Part shown: one piece after another, positions 54,814 through 64,000 of the stretch
How the letters are laid out: each line of letters opens with the position of its first letter
Position numbering within the stretch: position 1 is the stretch's first letter
Assembly: GCA_907165065.1 (NCBI GenBank)
Contig: OU015528.1
Coordinates: forward strand, 27,044,515-27,108,514
From: Caprimulgus europaeus
Lineage: Eukaryota > Chordata > Aves > Caprimulgiformes > Caprimulgidae
DNA: 64,000 bases
Reading direction: 5' to 3'
Position numbers and translations under genes: made by a program
Notes under the pieces: generated by a model
Database searches by the model: none
Told to the model about the DNA's origin: nothing
Seen by the model: the letters and a program-made list of their open reading frames with translations, nothing else

Positions 54814-57800
54814 TTATTTGATAGTGACTCCAGATAGTTTTAGTTGAACTACAGAGTGGGAAAATGAAATTTTCTGGGGGTAGAAGATCTAATGATGATT
54901 GCTCCCCATCAGCTTGTTTCTAACACAGTCACTTATTCCTCTCTTAACAGTACCATCTTCCCACCTTATTTCACCGTCATGCCATCCTTACCACAATACC
55001 TCACCTATTCCACCTAATCTCTTTCATGCTCTCCAAATCTTGGTCTCTTACCATTTCCTAACTGCTAGTGAAAGTGGCAGGAATATGCAAATAGCTTTAC
55101 TTTCTCTCTTCCCTTATCTCACATTCCCAGAACCTGTACACAGTATCCTAGTTTATCCTAGAAATCCTTAACTCTAACCTCAGTACTCTCTCATGTTCTC
55201 TGACTACTAAGAAACAGTATATTCTGTGGCAGGTCACAGATCCACGAGTGACAGCTGGGCAGCCAGCAAGCCAAACAGAATAAACAGCTTGAGCTCACAC
55301 TATGATCTCTATGACAACTCTCACCGAGATTTCTGTCCTATATCCTTCTGTGAATTTTCACAAAACACTGACAGACAGATAAACAAACAGGGCAAAACCA
55401 CTGTCTGGCCTCCTCCAGTCAGGCTAGAAATAAATTGTATCAGCTGCACTCCATCTAGACCCCACTGATATTACTCCTCGATCAGCTTCAAGAAAGGTGT
55501 TTTCACAGGTTTTCCTGGGGGAAAGTGAGGGCGAGGTTAGGGAATGCTTCCTTCCTCAAATCTTTTTCCTTCCTCAAATCTTTTTCCTTCCTATCTAGGA
55601 TTCAGAACGAATGGCACTGCTGAAAAACCACTAACAGCATGAAGCTTCTGATGATTGTTACTTACAGGAGAGTGGTCAGGTGACCATGCGATGAAGATCC
55701 ATTCGTACCCTTGAGCATTCCGAGAGTCTAATCTGTACAATATATAACATGGTTGCTTGTCTTCAAGAAGGGGAAGGACAAAGGCATCATAATCCTTTTC
55801 CCACGATCCAACTGGCTGCCTAGAGGATCCCACAATAAGCTGCTCTGTAACCAATAACCAAAGCTATGGGTTAGCAACAATACAGTTTAGTATCATTTTT
55901 CAAAATTAGCAATTACAATAAACAGTTAATCAGATATTTCATCTTTCATAATTATGTCCACAAGAATGGAAGTCAAGAACAGTAAGTGCGAAAGCAGGTG
56001 AATTCCTGCAAAAGCTGTGTATGTTCAAACCCTAACTTACTTTAACCCAAATACAAACAGGGGAGAAGTCATGTGCTGGTTGTCATCAAGTTCTTTGATC
56101 TGAAGGGATAAGACTGATGTTGGTGTTTTAGCATAACACACACAGAAGGGAAATAAAACCTGTCTTCTGCCAGTTTATTTTTAAATTGGAATACTTAAGT
56201 AGAAGCAAGATGATAGTAAGCTTTTAGATTTTAGAATTAAAATTATTGATGCTCTTGCTGTAATATCCTAGCGTTAGTACTCATTGTAAGGAGTCAGTAA
56301 CTCAATTATACAGTGAAAAGAGTATGCAATGAATATGCTTGCGCTAATCACTTTAACTTGACTATGTAAGTAGATAAACCTCCTTCTAATACAGCTTCAT
56401 AACTGTGGTCTCTTTAAATGACTAAAGTTGTTTATTATCTATAATTGGCTTAAGTCTGTATAGAATACTTCAGATGGGATTTAATTATGTAAACAGCTGT
56501 AGCAACAAGATTTTTCTCTTACTTATAAATCATATCTCAGCTTCCAAAGGAAAGTATTAATACAATGTCTTTCAAAACATTTATCAGCTTTCCAATAAAT
56601 ACTAGCCCTACAACCAAAATGGAAATACCTTGTTTAAATGGGATCCTACAACAGTTTGAGGACCATCATGGTAACTAGTATACAAAACATCTTTTGAGAA
56701 TCTAGTACCTAACTTCTAAAACTTCAGACAAAAGTACAACAGAATACAAATGTCTCTACAACAAAACTTCCATGGCAAGGTACTCTACCACAGAAAGACA
56801 CAGAACATGAACAGCTAAGAGAGAGAGTGTCTGGCCCTTCTCTGAATCAGTTGCAAAGTAGTCAAAGTAGTACACCTAGACCAGAGTATTAGGATTGTAC
56901 TTGCCAGTTCTGAACTCTATGTGGCTTTATATTCACTGGGATTTAAGATTAAAAAAATAATATCAGAGGAACTCTATTGCCCAGCAGCACCTCTCTCCTC
57001 TTACTAACTCAGATTAGCAGAACTCAATTTGACTATTATCTATTGACTAAGAGCAGTTGCTGAAAGCTTCTGCAGACAGTTAAGGCAATTGTCCCTCTTC
57101 CAGTATTCTGGGAGTTTGAGAGGTTTCTTTTTGAACTGTGGAAAACAGTATCAAAGACTGTATGTTGCTTCTACAGACAAAATGCATATACACACACACA
57201 TCTTCCATTTATCTCTTATTTCTAGGCTTTATTTAGTATCAAAAAGTAGCATACACATAAAAGCATATTATTTACCTTGCCTAATGGAAATAATAATAAT
57301 AAAAAAATTCAATGGTATGTCAGCATTTGCTACCTTGTGCTAGTAAGACTTTACCACAGTGACCTGCCTACAACATTACTATTGCTACTTCCTTAAGGAA
57401 AACAAATGCAGAAGACTTGGTAAGAAAAGCAAACATAAAGAAGGTAACAGTAGGTTATTAACAATAAAAGTATGTATGTGTATGTACATGTATATACATG
57501 TACCTTTCTCCAGCTAACAGGTATTTCAGTGTACTGTAAATTAATGAACTCTAGGAAGAACAAAAAACCCCATGTGGGAGTTTGATGTACTTGAAAAGAT
57601 GGACTAAACCATGAAGTGTCATACAGTCAACCAGCATTGCTATTAAAAAAAATAAAAACCAACTACACATTCTGTCTTACAAGGTTTGCAGCCTTGATCA
57701 CTCGCCAACAAGTTCAAAGATCAAACTCAAGTTATGCAAGAAATTATGTAATTTGATATTTATACATATATGGGAGATTTAAGGAGCAGTTTTAACTGTG

Positions 57801-60800
57801 AAAATTTGTACAAAGTCACAGACTTTTAAATATATGTTCTATGTATCCAGATTACTATTTAAACATCTGCTTTAACAGGACTTTCTACATGCAGCTGATC
57901 CCATTGAAAGTGACCAGCTGCTGTGTAAGAACCTCTCTGTCTAACGAAACTAACAAAAGTACCAAAACACTACACAGGTGTAGAATTTTTTTTCCTCTGC
58001 TCTTTCTTTAATAAGAAGATAAGAGTAAGCTCATTTATATTATTCATATAAAATACACAGCAGTTCTTGGTGAAATATGAAATTACACTTGGAAGAAAAA
58101 TTAAAAACACAGTAACACCATACTGAAAAGCTTAGCGTCACCAAAACTTACATCTTACTTTCTGTATAAGAAAGATCTTAGTAACATCAAGTTTTGTGGA
58201 GTTTTGTTTTTTAAGCAATTGAACATGTATGCCACTAAGACAACTAGGAAAATAAAAGATTCAGAGAAAAAGATTAAAATTTGACTAACCATTGTCAATG
58301 ACTATTTTCAAAAGCCTGTATTGTCCATTTCTGGCTCCAACAAAGGTGTCTTTAACACTTCCACTAGCTGAAAAAGAGAAAATAAAAGTAACCAAACTAA
58401 CACGTTTCACTGCCCTAGGACAAAGAGTATTCACAAAGGTAAGACCACCACCAGAAAAGCATTCAACTGGCCCTTCACTACAAAGCTGGACTGAAAAGGG
58501 AACACAGGAGTGATGTTCCCTCTATGCTCAATTCTGTTCCAGCCACCAGCACGCCACAAAAAGATGACAGGCAACACTACAGAACAGCCCTGCTTTCTAG
58601 CATACCATATGATTTTCAACATTGTGAAAATTAAAGCTGACATGACATCATCACTCTCAGGTTTCAGAGTTAACACGGCAACACAATAAAAATATGACAC
58701 ATCTCAGATTACAATAGCTTCGTGAAGGCTGCGGGCTCAGTGCAAACTTTCAGACAGAAACTTTACACCTGCCCGGAAAATGTTAGAGCTTGTCTGGCAA
58801 ACGTGCCGGTCTTTCCTGAGGACACCTCTCTGAAGAGCACCAGTGAAGGCTGCCACTCATTGCTCATCTTTCATATCACCTTATCTCCTTGTATGTATTT
58901 TGATGACATTGTTCAAACCCTGACCTATTGCAACAGCATGGCTTTGTAATGAATTGACAAAGAAATAACTAAAAATATTTTAAAGTGTCTGTAATTCACA
59001 TTGACGCTACACCACAAACACAACAGACTCACCTCCCTAAGCACACTGAGGAACTGTTCTTGAGTCATGTGAAGATCATTCTTACCTCAGCTGCTCTGCT
59101 AAATAATCTGAGTGCAAATCAGTTTCATTATACTGTAGGCAGGGGGCTGTACAGCATTTACTGAAAAATATTTGTTGCAAGCTGGTCCTTTTAAGTAATC
59201 CCAGGGCATACAGCATAGCATCAACAAAACAAACATCAAACCAGGAAACAAATAAAAAGGATTAGTTATAATCAGGTTGGGGCCAACCGAACAGATGGTA
59301 TCCAGCAACATTACTGCCCATACTCAAAACATTTCAAATTTATTCCCCATCAAACTGATGTCCAGGCCCATTCTAAAATTCCAAAATGGTGTGGGAGGGG
59401 AAGGGGGTGTTAAATAAACTGAACTGCATTGGGTCCAACCCCAGCTTCATCCCAGTTATCAGATTCCCACTAACCAGTGCAGACCCTTACTGTAATTTGC
59501 TGCCAGATTTTCTAATTGTCTTCGCTGATCCTCACCATTCCATTCAGTGCACAAACACTGCATCACTTTCCAGACCTTCTGGTTCCCCCAGGACTTTTTT
59601 TTGTTCTCTTCTTGTCTATTGTCTTTTTTGTTCTTTATTCTCTCACTTCAACCCTACACAACAAAACAAGACCAAAATAAAGCAGTCCCTGCACCAATAT
59701 CGGGGCTGTAACAGCTCCTGAAGTAACATTTTGATACAAGACATTTGAGAAACCATCTGATTATCAAGTGATCTATGCTTTTTATTTCATAAAGGTTGTA
59801 AAATTCACAACAGAGAAATATTATTTTCTATTTAAACTTTTTGCATAGCAGAGACCTACAGAATTAAAATTTGTGGTTATTTCACAGGGAATATTATTTA
59901 AAGATTATTTAGAAGACTGTGAACATACTCTAGTTTACTTTTCCACAGCTCCACGTATCCTGTGAGTTCCTACACTATTTATCTGCACAGGTCTGTTTGA
60001 AAATCCAGTCCTTTTAGCAACTGCCTGATACATTTCGCTGTCCTCATGACTTCATTTCTGTTTCCAGAAAGAGCAGCCCATGCTGCCAAATCTTGCAATT
60101 GTTTATGAGTGACAGTAGCCTGTTTGTAGCTAAAGCCACCAATGGCACAACAAGTGCTATTCCCCTTCCAAACTGCAGAAGCAGATGCTTTGCTGCAAAC
60201 AGGACCCTTGATTAGTGGCTGCCAAGGCAGGATCCATGCAGGAAAGCTTTTGAGTTCTCTGCAGCTCTCCTCAGAGGACAAAAGATTCTCAAAGACATAA
60301 AGGAGAGCAGCAGAAAAGGCTTAGCCACTCTTCTGGCTTGAGGTAAGCAACAGACATTCTCTGCTGCTCCCTCCAGCACTGCCAGGTGAAACAACAAGGG
60401 AATAAAGAGCTACTATAACAGTTTTACCCAGCCTGGAAAAAAGCTATCCCAGATGCACCTCTATCCTGACAAGGGTTTAAGAACTTAAAACAAGAAGCAT
60501 CAAAAAAAAAGCAAAAATTGGCGTACAGGAGAAGGAAAAGGAGAGAGGCAAAATGGTGTGGACCAAATGCAGCCAATGGACAAAAAAGGGAATAGAAGAG
60601 CAGTTAAGAGTGGCCGTGGTAGGGACAAAAGTCACCTTCAACAATAAATGTGGGAGTGCAGGCAAAGTACATGGTACTAGTAACTGAACAAGCTGACTGC
60701 AGAAATTGAGACAATAAACCTGACCCCTCATCATCCTGCAGTGTAATTCCAGCAATGCTGTGATTCGGGGGACCCGGTAATACTGAGAAACAATACGCTG

Positions 60801-61666
60801 TGTTCTGAGTGCTCCTCACACCCTCCAAGGCCTGGAAACACGGGGAAAAAAAGGTTCCCCCACACTTTTCCCCTTTGCAGCCTCCGAGATGGGGTTTTCA
60901 ACGGGCTTCCCTCCTCCGGGGCTCCTGCTTCCCTCCGGGTCCTCCTGTGCCTCTGCCGTTCCTCCCGGGGGCCTGGCAGCGAGCCCCGGCATTTCCCGGT
61001 CTGTCCAGCCATCTCGAACCCGTTGCGGCGACCCCGAACAGGCGACAGCTTCTCCAAAGGCCGGGAGGTGCCCGTGGAGCCCCACAGCCCCGGCTCCCAC
61101 CGCACCTCTCCCCGCACAACCTGCGCTCAGGGAAGTCACCTGAGCCGAGGGGGCCGATCATGGGCTTTCTGCAGCGCACGGCTTTCTCGGGCGGGCTCCC
61201 AGCCGCTCTAAGGAGGACAGGCGCGGGCAGCCGTGCGGACAAAGCCCGCAAGCCTTCTCCTGACCGGGGACAAGCCCCGGGTTCGACCTGGAGGAGTGGC
61301 AGCCACCCGGGGCCGAAACCAGCAGCAGCAGTTCTCCCACCCGCACCCCGCCCTGCGCTCAGCTCGCCTTCCCCGCCATCCCGCAGCGGATAGGACGGGC
61401 TCGTCCTGCAGCAAACAAAGAGCCCGGCAGGGGAGAAAACTCCGCCGGGAATGGCCCGTTAAACGGCCACAGCGGCCGCCTCCCCCCGCGCCCCGATCCG
61501 CGGGGAAAGGCGCTCCGGCCGCCCTCCGCCCGTCCGGCAGGGGCGAAGGAGGCAAGCGGGTCCCGGCTGTCATGAGGGGCGGGTGGGCACCGCGGTGCGG
61601 AGGGGGCGACCAGCGCTCGCGGAAGAGAGCCGCGCGGGTACCTTGGATACCGGTCTGGTGGGACAT
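45154..61666 (-). CDS. TWF1: TWF1, twinfilin-1 (9 coding exons)
   Basis: Cytoplasmic actin regulator with two ADF/cofilin-homology domains. It binds ADP-actin monomers, acts at filament ends and binds capping protein and PIP2 through its C-terminal tail. Coding exons (5' to 3', minus): 61642-61666, 58290-58367, 55666-55844, 54187-54282, 51628-51732, 48243-48368, 47894-48044, 47343-47464, 45154-45324. The total is 350 residues, equal to human. It starts [12 protein letters not shown] 1 spans about 4-139 ([19 protein letters not shown]) and ADF-H 2 about 177-312 ([37 protein letters not shown]). The basic tail has [19 protein letters not shown], the capping-protein-binding region. Introns 6 and 8 begin with GC instead of GT (GCAAGT) and all others with GT. 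Introns 5 and 8 carry CR1 copies. Confidence 0.97.
45665..45950 (+). mobile_element. CR1 LINE fragment in TWF1 intron 8
   Basis: Plus-oriented 3' part of CR1: tgacaggacaaggggcaat, ctggaacaggttgcccagag, ccctggaaacattcaaggtc, ggttggactaaacaaccttt, gtcccttccaacccaaacaa, ending near gatcctatgactcta, the degenerate ATTCTATG-type tail. It is antisense to TWF1. Confidence 0.93.
47341..47342 (-). other. GC splice donor of TWF1 intron 8
   Basis: Exon ...AGAAAG is followed on the minus strand by GCAAGTACA. Joining here to the acceptor at 45,324/45,325 gives [13 protein letters not shown] in frame, as in human. A GT in the next bases (gtacac) would bring a stop codon in the next exon. A weaker in-frame GT 21 bases on would add seven residues. 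Confidence 0.85.
48241..48242 (-). other. GC splice donor of TWF1 intron 6
   Basis: Exon ...GTACAACTG is followed by GCAAGTATA. Joining here to the acceptor after ttgttaacag gives NYVQL-QIDMKNE in frame, as in human (QLEIDIKNE). Using the GT four bases later shifts the frame into a stop. The intron is only 198 bp. Confidence 0.87.
49118..49712 (-). mobile_element. CR1 LINE copy in TWF1 intron 5, about 600 bp
   Basis: It starts tatagaatcacagaatgg and ggttggaagggacctttaaa (CR1 3' end reversed). The minus strand keeps a 151-codon open frame that includes the CR1 reverse-transcriptase C-terminus, for example [19 protein letters not shown] and [19 protein letters not shown]. It is relatively young and little decayed compared with the other copies, but 5'-truncated and lacking the catalytic part, so it is inactive. 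Confidence 0.95.
49800..50140 (+). mobile_element. Ancient CR1-like LINE remnant (plus orientation)
   Basis: Matches the tail of old amniote CR1 elements: an agctgtggaatactctgcca block, a following attaagaactatag block, then gcaaatgctgaggcaatag, a block near gctaccttgccctg and a final gatggcagactaggtgatcc. It is degenerate and immediately next to the younger, oppositely oriented CR1 at 49,118-49,712. Confidence 0.55.
51168..51331 (-). mobile_element. CR1 LINE fragment in TWF1 intron 5
   Basis: Reads tgacagaatggttgaggttgg, then ggtcatcttgtccaaccacc, ctgctcaatcagggccacct and ccaccacctctctgggcaac, the reversed 3' end of a CR1 subfamily. About 165 bp, 5'-truncated, about 300 bp from TWF1 exon 5. 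Confidence 0.9.
54493..54530. repeat. Perfect 15-bp inverted repeat (8-bp loop)
   Basis: The left arm attctcaagggcatt (54,493-54,507) is exactly complementary to aatgcccttgagaat (54,516-54,530), with loop taattggg. It lies in TWF1 intron 3, about 210 bp upstream of the acceptor of coding exon 4. Too short for a typical microRNA precursor; function unknown. Confidence 0.9.
54744..54811 (+). repeat. (ATT)n microsatellite, about 22 units
   Basis: Uninterrupted ATT trinucleotide repeat of about 67 bp in TWF1 intron 3. Probably length-polymorphic. No known role. Confidence 0.97.
55551..55592 (+). repeat. 18-bp tandem repeat, 2.3 copies
   Basis: The unit cttcctcaaatctttttc is repeated twice perfectly plus cttcct. 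It starts about 75 bp beyond the donor of TWF1 coding exon 3, inside intron 3. Purine-rich on the sense strand of TWF1. Confidence 0.9.
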
Positions 61667-62060
61667 GTCGCACCGCCGCGCCTTGTCCGGGGCAGTGCCC
61701 TCCTGCCCCCGCACGGCACAGCCCAGCCCGGCCCGGCCGCGCACACGTGACGCGTCGCCGCCACTCAGCGGCCGGGAGGGAGCGCGGCGCCTTCCGGGCC
61801 CCGCCGGCTCGGGCAGCCGACCGGGCAGCGGCCATAGTGCTGCTACCACCTACGGTACAGCCCCCGCCGGGCGCCGCGGTTCGCCTCGCCCGTGCCCGTT
61901 TCCGCCTCTGCGCCCCGGGATGGGTCCCCAGGGTGCTTTAAAACGGGGACGCGGCGCTGCCCTGTCCTGCCTTGCCCTGTCGCTCCAGAGCGGGAGGCCG
62001 ACCTGCAGCGGGGCAGGGTCTGCGCCTCCCTCGGCCTCCCTGGCAGAAAGTGACAAGTGT
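60880..62060 (-). promoter_or_regulatory. CpG island and promoter of TWF1
   Basis: Dense CpG and high G+C surround the TWF1 start codon at 61,666. The likely start-site region upstream (61,690-61,860) has an E-box/CRE-like cacgtgacgcgt at 61,744-61,755 and a cttccggg ETS-like site near 61,793. There is no TATA box. The long open frames on both strands here are a by-product of GC richness. Confidence 0.8.
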
Positions 62061-64000
62061 CCCACAGGGTTGCTCGTTGGACCAGACACTGACATAACGG
62101 AGGTGAATTTAGCCTGTCATGGAGATCTGCTCTTCCTTGAGGCAGCAGGGAAGGAGCCACAAGGTGGGACACGGAGGTGCTTGTGTGTCCCCTGTGAGTT
62201 TTGCGTTAAACAGTCAACAGATAAAGAGACCAGATAAAGAGGCCGGAAATCAGAGACCAGAGCTCAGAACCACGGCTCCGCCAGGTCAAGCCCTTGCCTC
62301 TGTCAAGGCCGTTTTCCTCTCAGTTCTGCATTATTTGCTGCGTGGTGGCACTGCATCCACAGAAATAGAAGATTTATTCTCTTTCAGCATGGATCTGGCA
62401 GTTGTGATGCTCATCTGCATTGCAAGGCATGGATTCAGGCAGAGAAAGGGTGTACCTGCTCAGTGAGTGGCCTGTCCACACAGCCAGAGGCTTTTACACC
62501 TTTTCAACTTGCACTGAAAAATTTTCCCTAAACTTTTTATTTTAAAGTTCCCAGTGGAGTCCTGCTTAGTGAATTTCAGGATTCTCTGAAGGTAGGTTTG
62601 CTTTTGCTAGTTGCCTTTCGCAAGCACCTCTGTCCATGGGTTGAGAAGCACCGTCTTCTAACAACAAAAAGGTGGCAACTACCTGTTATTTAAAAATGGC
62701 TTCTCTATCCTGTACTGTAGTCAGTGTTTGTAATCAGTGCTGTGGTCTGGATTAGACTCCAAAGGCGAAATGTGCAGGCAATCAGAGATGTAACAGGGCT
62801 GCGGGCACTTCATGTTATATCCTGATGCTGATTCCTTCAGATTCCCGGGAGTTAGCAGGGATTTTATGGGTCACTATACAACCTGAGTACATAAGAACTG
62901 CTGTAACAGGACATACCAAATATATAGCTCAGTGGACCCAGCAAGAACAGAAAAATAAGGCAAGCACATGGTGATCCTTCCCCGGCTCACCTTCCCAGCC
63001 TCCAGAGCGCTGCAGCTCAGGAATTTCTGAAGTCAACTGAGTTGATAGATGTGGGTGTCTGCACTTTGTCAGAAATCCTGTTTAAAGACATCAAGTGAGG
63101 GATTTAGTGTCCTATTTGGGAAATGTGAAATAGCACTGTAACTGTAGTATGTAAGCTGTGCTGTGTAATGCTAGTCCAGCACATACAAAGTCACTATGGA
63201 GACACATCACCAGCTAGTGAGCTGGGACTGACTGCGAGGACTGCAGCAGCCAGGGAAACAGAGAAGCTGCAGCTTATCTTTCTTATAGCAAGAAGGCTAA
63301 AAGAGACAGGGAAAAGAATTCATGTGAAACCAAGAAGTGAGAGACAGGAGGTGTCTCCCAGGTACCCAGAATTCAGCTCTAATTCCTCTATTATAAGATC
63401 CCAGGAGCAGAAAAAAAACCAAACCAAAACAAAACAAACCCAAACCAAAACAAAACAAAAAAAACCCCAAAACCCACTCTTGGAAAAGAGCTTTTCCAAA
63501 AGGAAATAAGTGTTAGAGATCCAGCCACCAAAGATGTGGTACCATCACAATTACTTTAAATCGTTTGAGCTTAAGTCTGCCACAGGTCCTATGTTCTTGA
63601 TTCCTCCTCTGTGTTGGTGTTCCTGTTTGTAAAGCATGGATTTGCCTGAAAAATTATGAGGGGAAAGGAAATTTCCCTTGATAGACAGAGGTACTGAAAA
63701 GACATCAGTCCCTTGATCCAGTTAGTCATGTGTCCCCAAGAGCACTATTGGCACAATGCGGTAACAAGGATGTGTAGCTAAAGCTGTGGAACTGTACTTT
63801 CAATGGAAACTCATGCTTAGACTGGAAATATCAGGGTGGTATGAGACTATAACATCTGCCATGATATTGGGATGACCTTGACTATGTGAGGTCACATCAC
63901 ATCAATTCCCACCAATCTGTTACAGGGCTCTAAAATACAGAAGTGGGATCTTAACGTGTGTTTCATATGAAACAAGGCTGGTACATGTTAGCATTTCATA
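62061..64000. other. Intergenic, upstream of TWF1
   Basis: Unique sequence with no exon or CR1 copy I can recognise. In human the next gene this way is TMEM117; I see no exon of it here. An AC-rich low-complexity patch is annotated separately. Confidence 0.5.
63411..63474 (+). repeat. A/C-rich low-complexity tract (CAAAA/CCAAA)
   Basis: Stretch made almost only of A and C (accaaaacaaaac-type units), about 64 bp. Simple sequence without known role. Confidence 0.85.

Noticed and set aside
61233-62237. 334-codon open frame on the plus strand over the TWF1 promoter, and long overlapping frames on minus
   Set aside because: It lies in a CpG island where stop codons are rare on all frames. Composition is Arg/Pro/Gly/Ala-rich without any domain, and it overlaps the true TWF1 first exon.
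1-64000. CRISPR arrays, bacterial operons, toxin-antitoxin or phage systems
   Set aside because: The sequence is an intron-bearing vertebrate chromosome with CR1 repeats; no regular spaced repeats or prokaryotic gene clusters are present.
62061-64000. First exon of TMEM117, the expected neighbour on the right
   Set aside because: No membrane-protein exon with plausible splice sites recognised; it probably lies beyond the window.

Overview
This window looks like nuclear DNA from a bird. It contains three intron-rich vertebrate genes, several CR1 retroposon copies with the avian 3' end, low overall repeat content and CpG-island promoters. There are no operons, phage genes or CRISPR arrays. I cannot name the species. 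The gene order PUS7L - IRAK4 - TWF1 matches the human chromosome 12q12 neighbourhood as I remember it.

Layout. Positions 1 to about 15,500 are intergenic, with one large and one small CR1 copy on the minus strand and one old decayed CR1 on the plus strand. Positions 15,608-26,486 (minus) hold all eight coding exons of PUS7L, a TruD-family pseudouridine synthase of 693 residues. Positions of about 26,200-27,430 form a CpG island shared head to head by PUS7L and IRAK4. Positions 27,434-39,287 (plus) hold all eleven coding exons of IRAK4, the death-domain kinase of Toll/IL-1 receptor signalling, 464 residues. After a gap of about 3.3 kb, TWF1 (twinfilin-1, 350 residues, nine coding exons, minus) runs tail to tail with IRAK4 from 61,666 down to 45,154, with its own CpG island at about 60,900-62,050. 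The last 2 kb are intergenic.

I rebuilt each gene exon by exon. In all three the phases close without a frameshift, the family motifs are present and the lengths match the human proteins closely, so none looks like a pseudogene. The three genes act in different processes (RNA modification, innate immune signalling, actin dynamics). They share promoters or ends but no pathway.

Most notable: two TWF1 introns can only be spliced in frame, without inserting residues, from GC donors (GC-AG introns). IRAK4 has Glu where human has the activation-loop phosphoserine 346. The donor of the first IRAK4 coding exon is weak. A perfect 15-bp inverted repeat lies in a TWF1 intron. A poly(A)-tailed retro-insertion is possible inside an IRAK4 intron. 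I found no convincing undescribed biological system; this is ordinary gene-bearing vertebrate chromosome.
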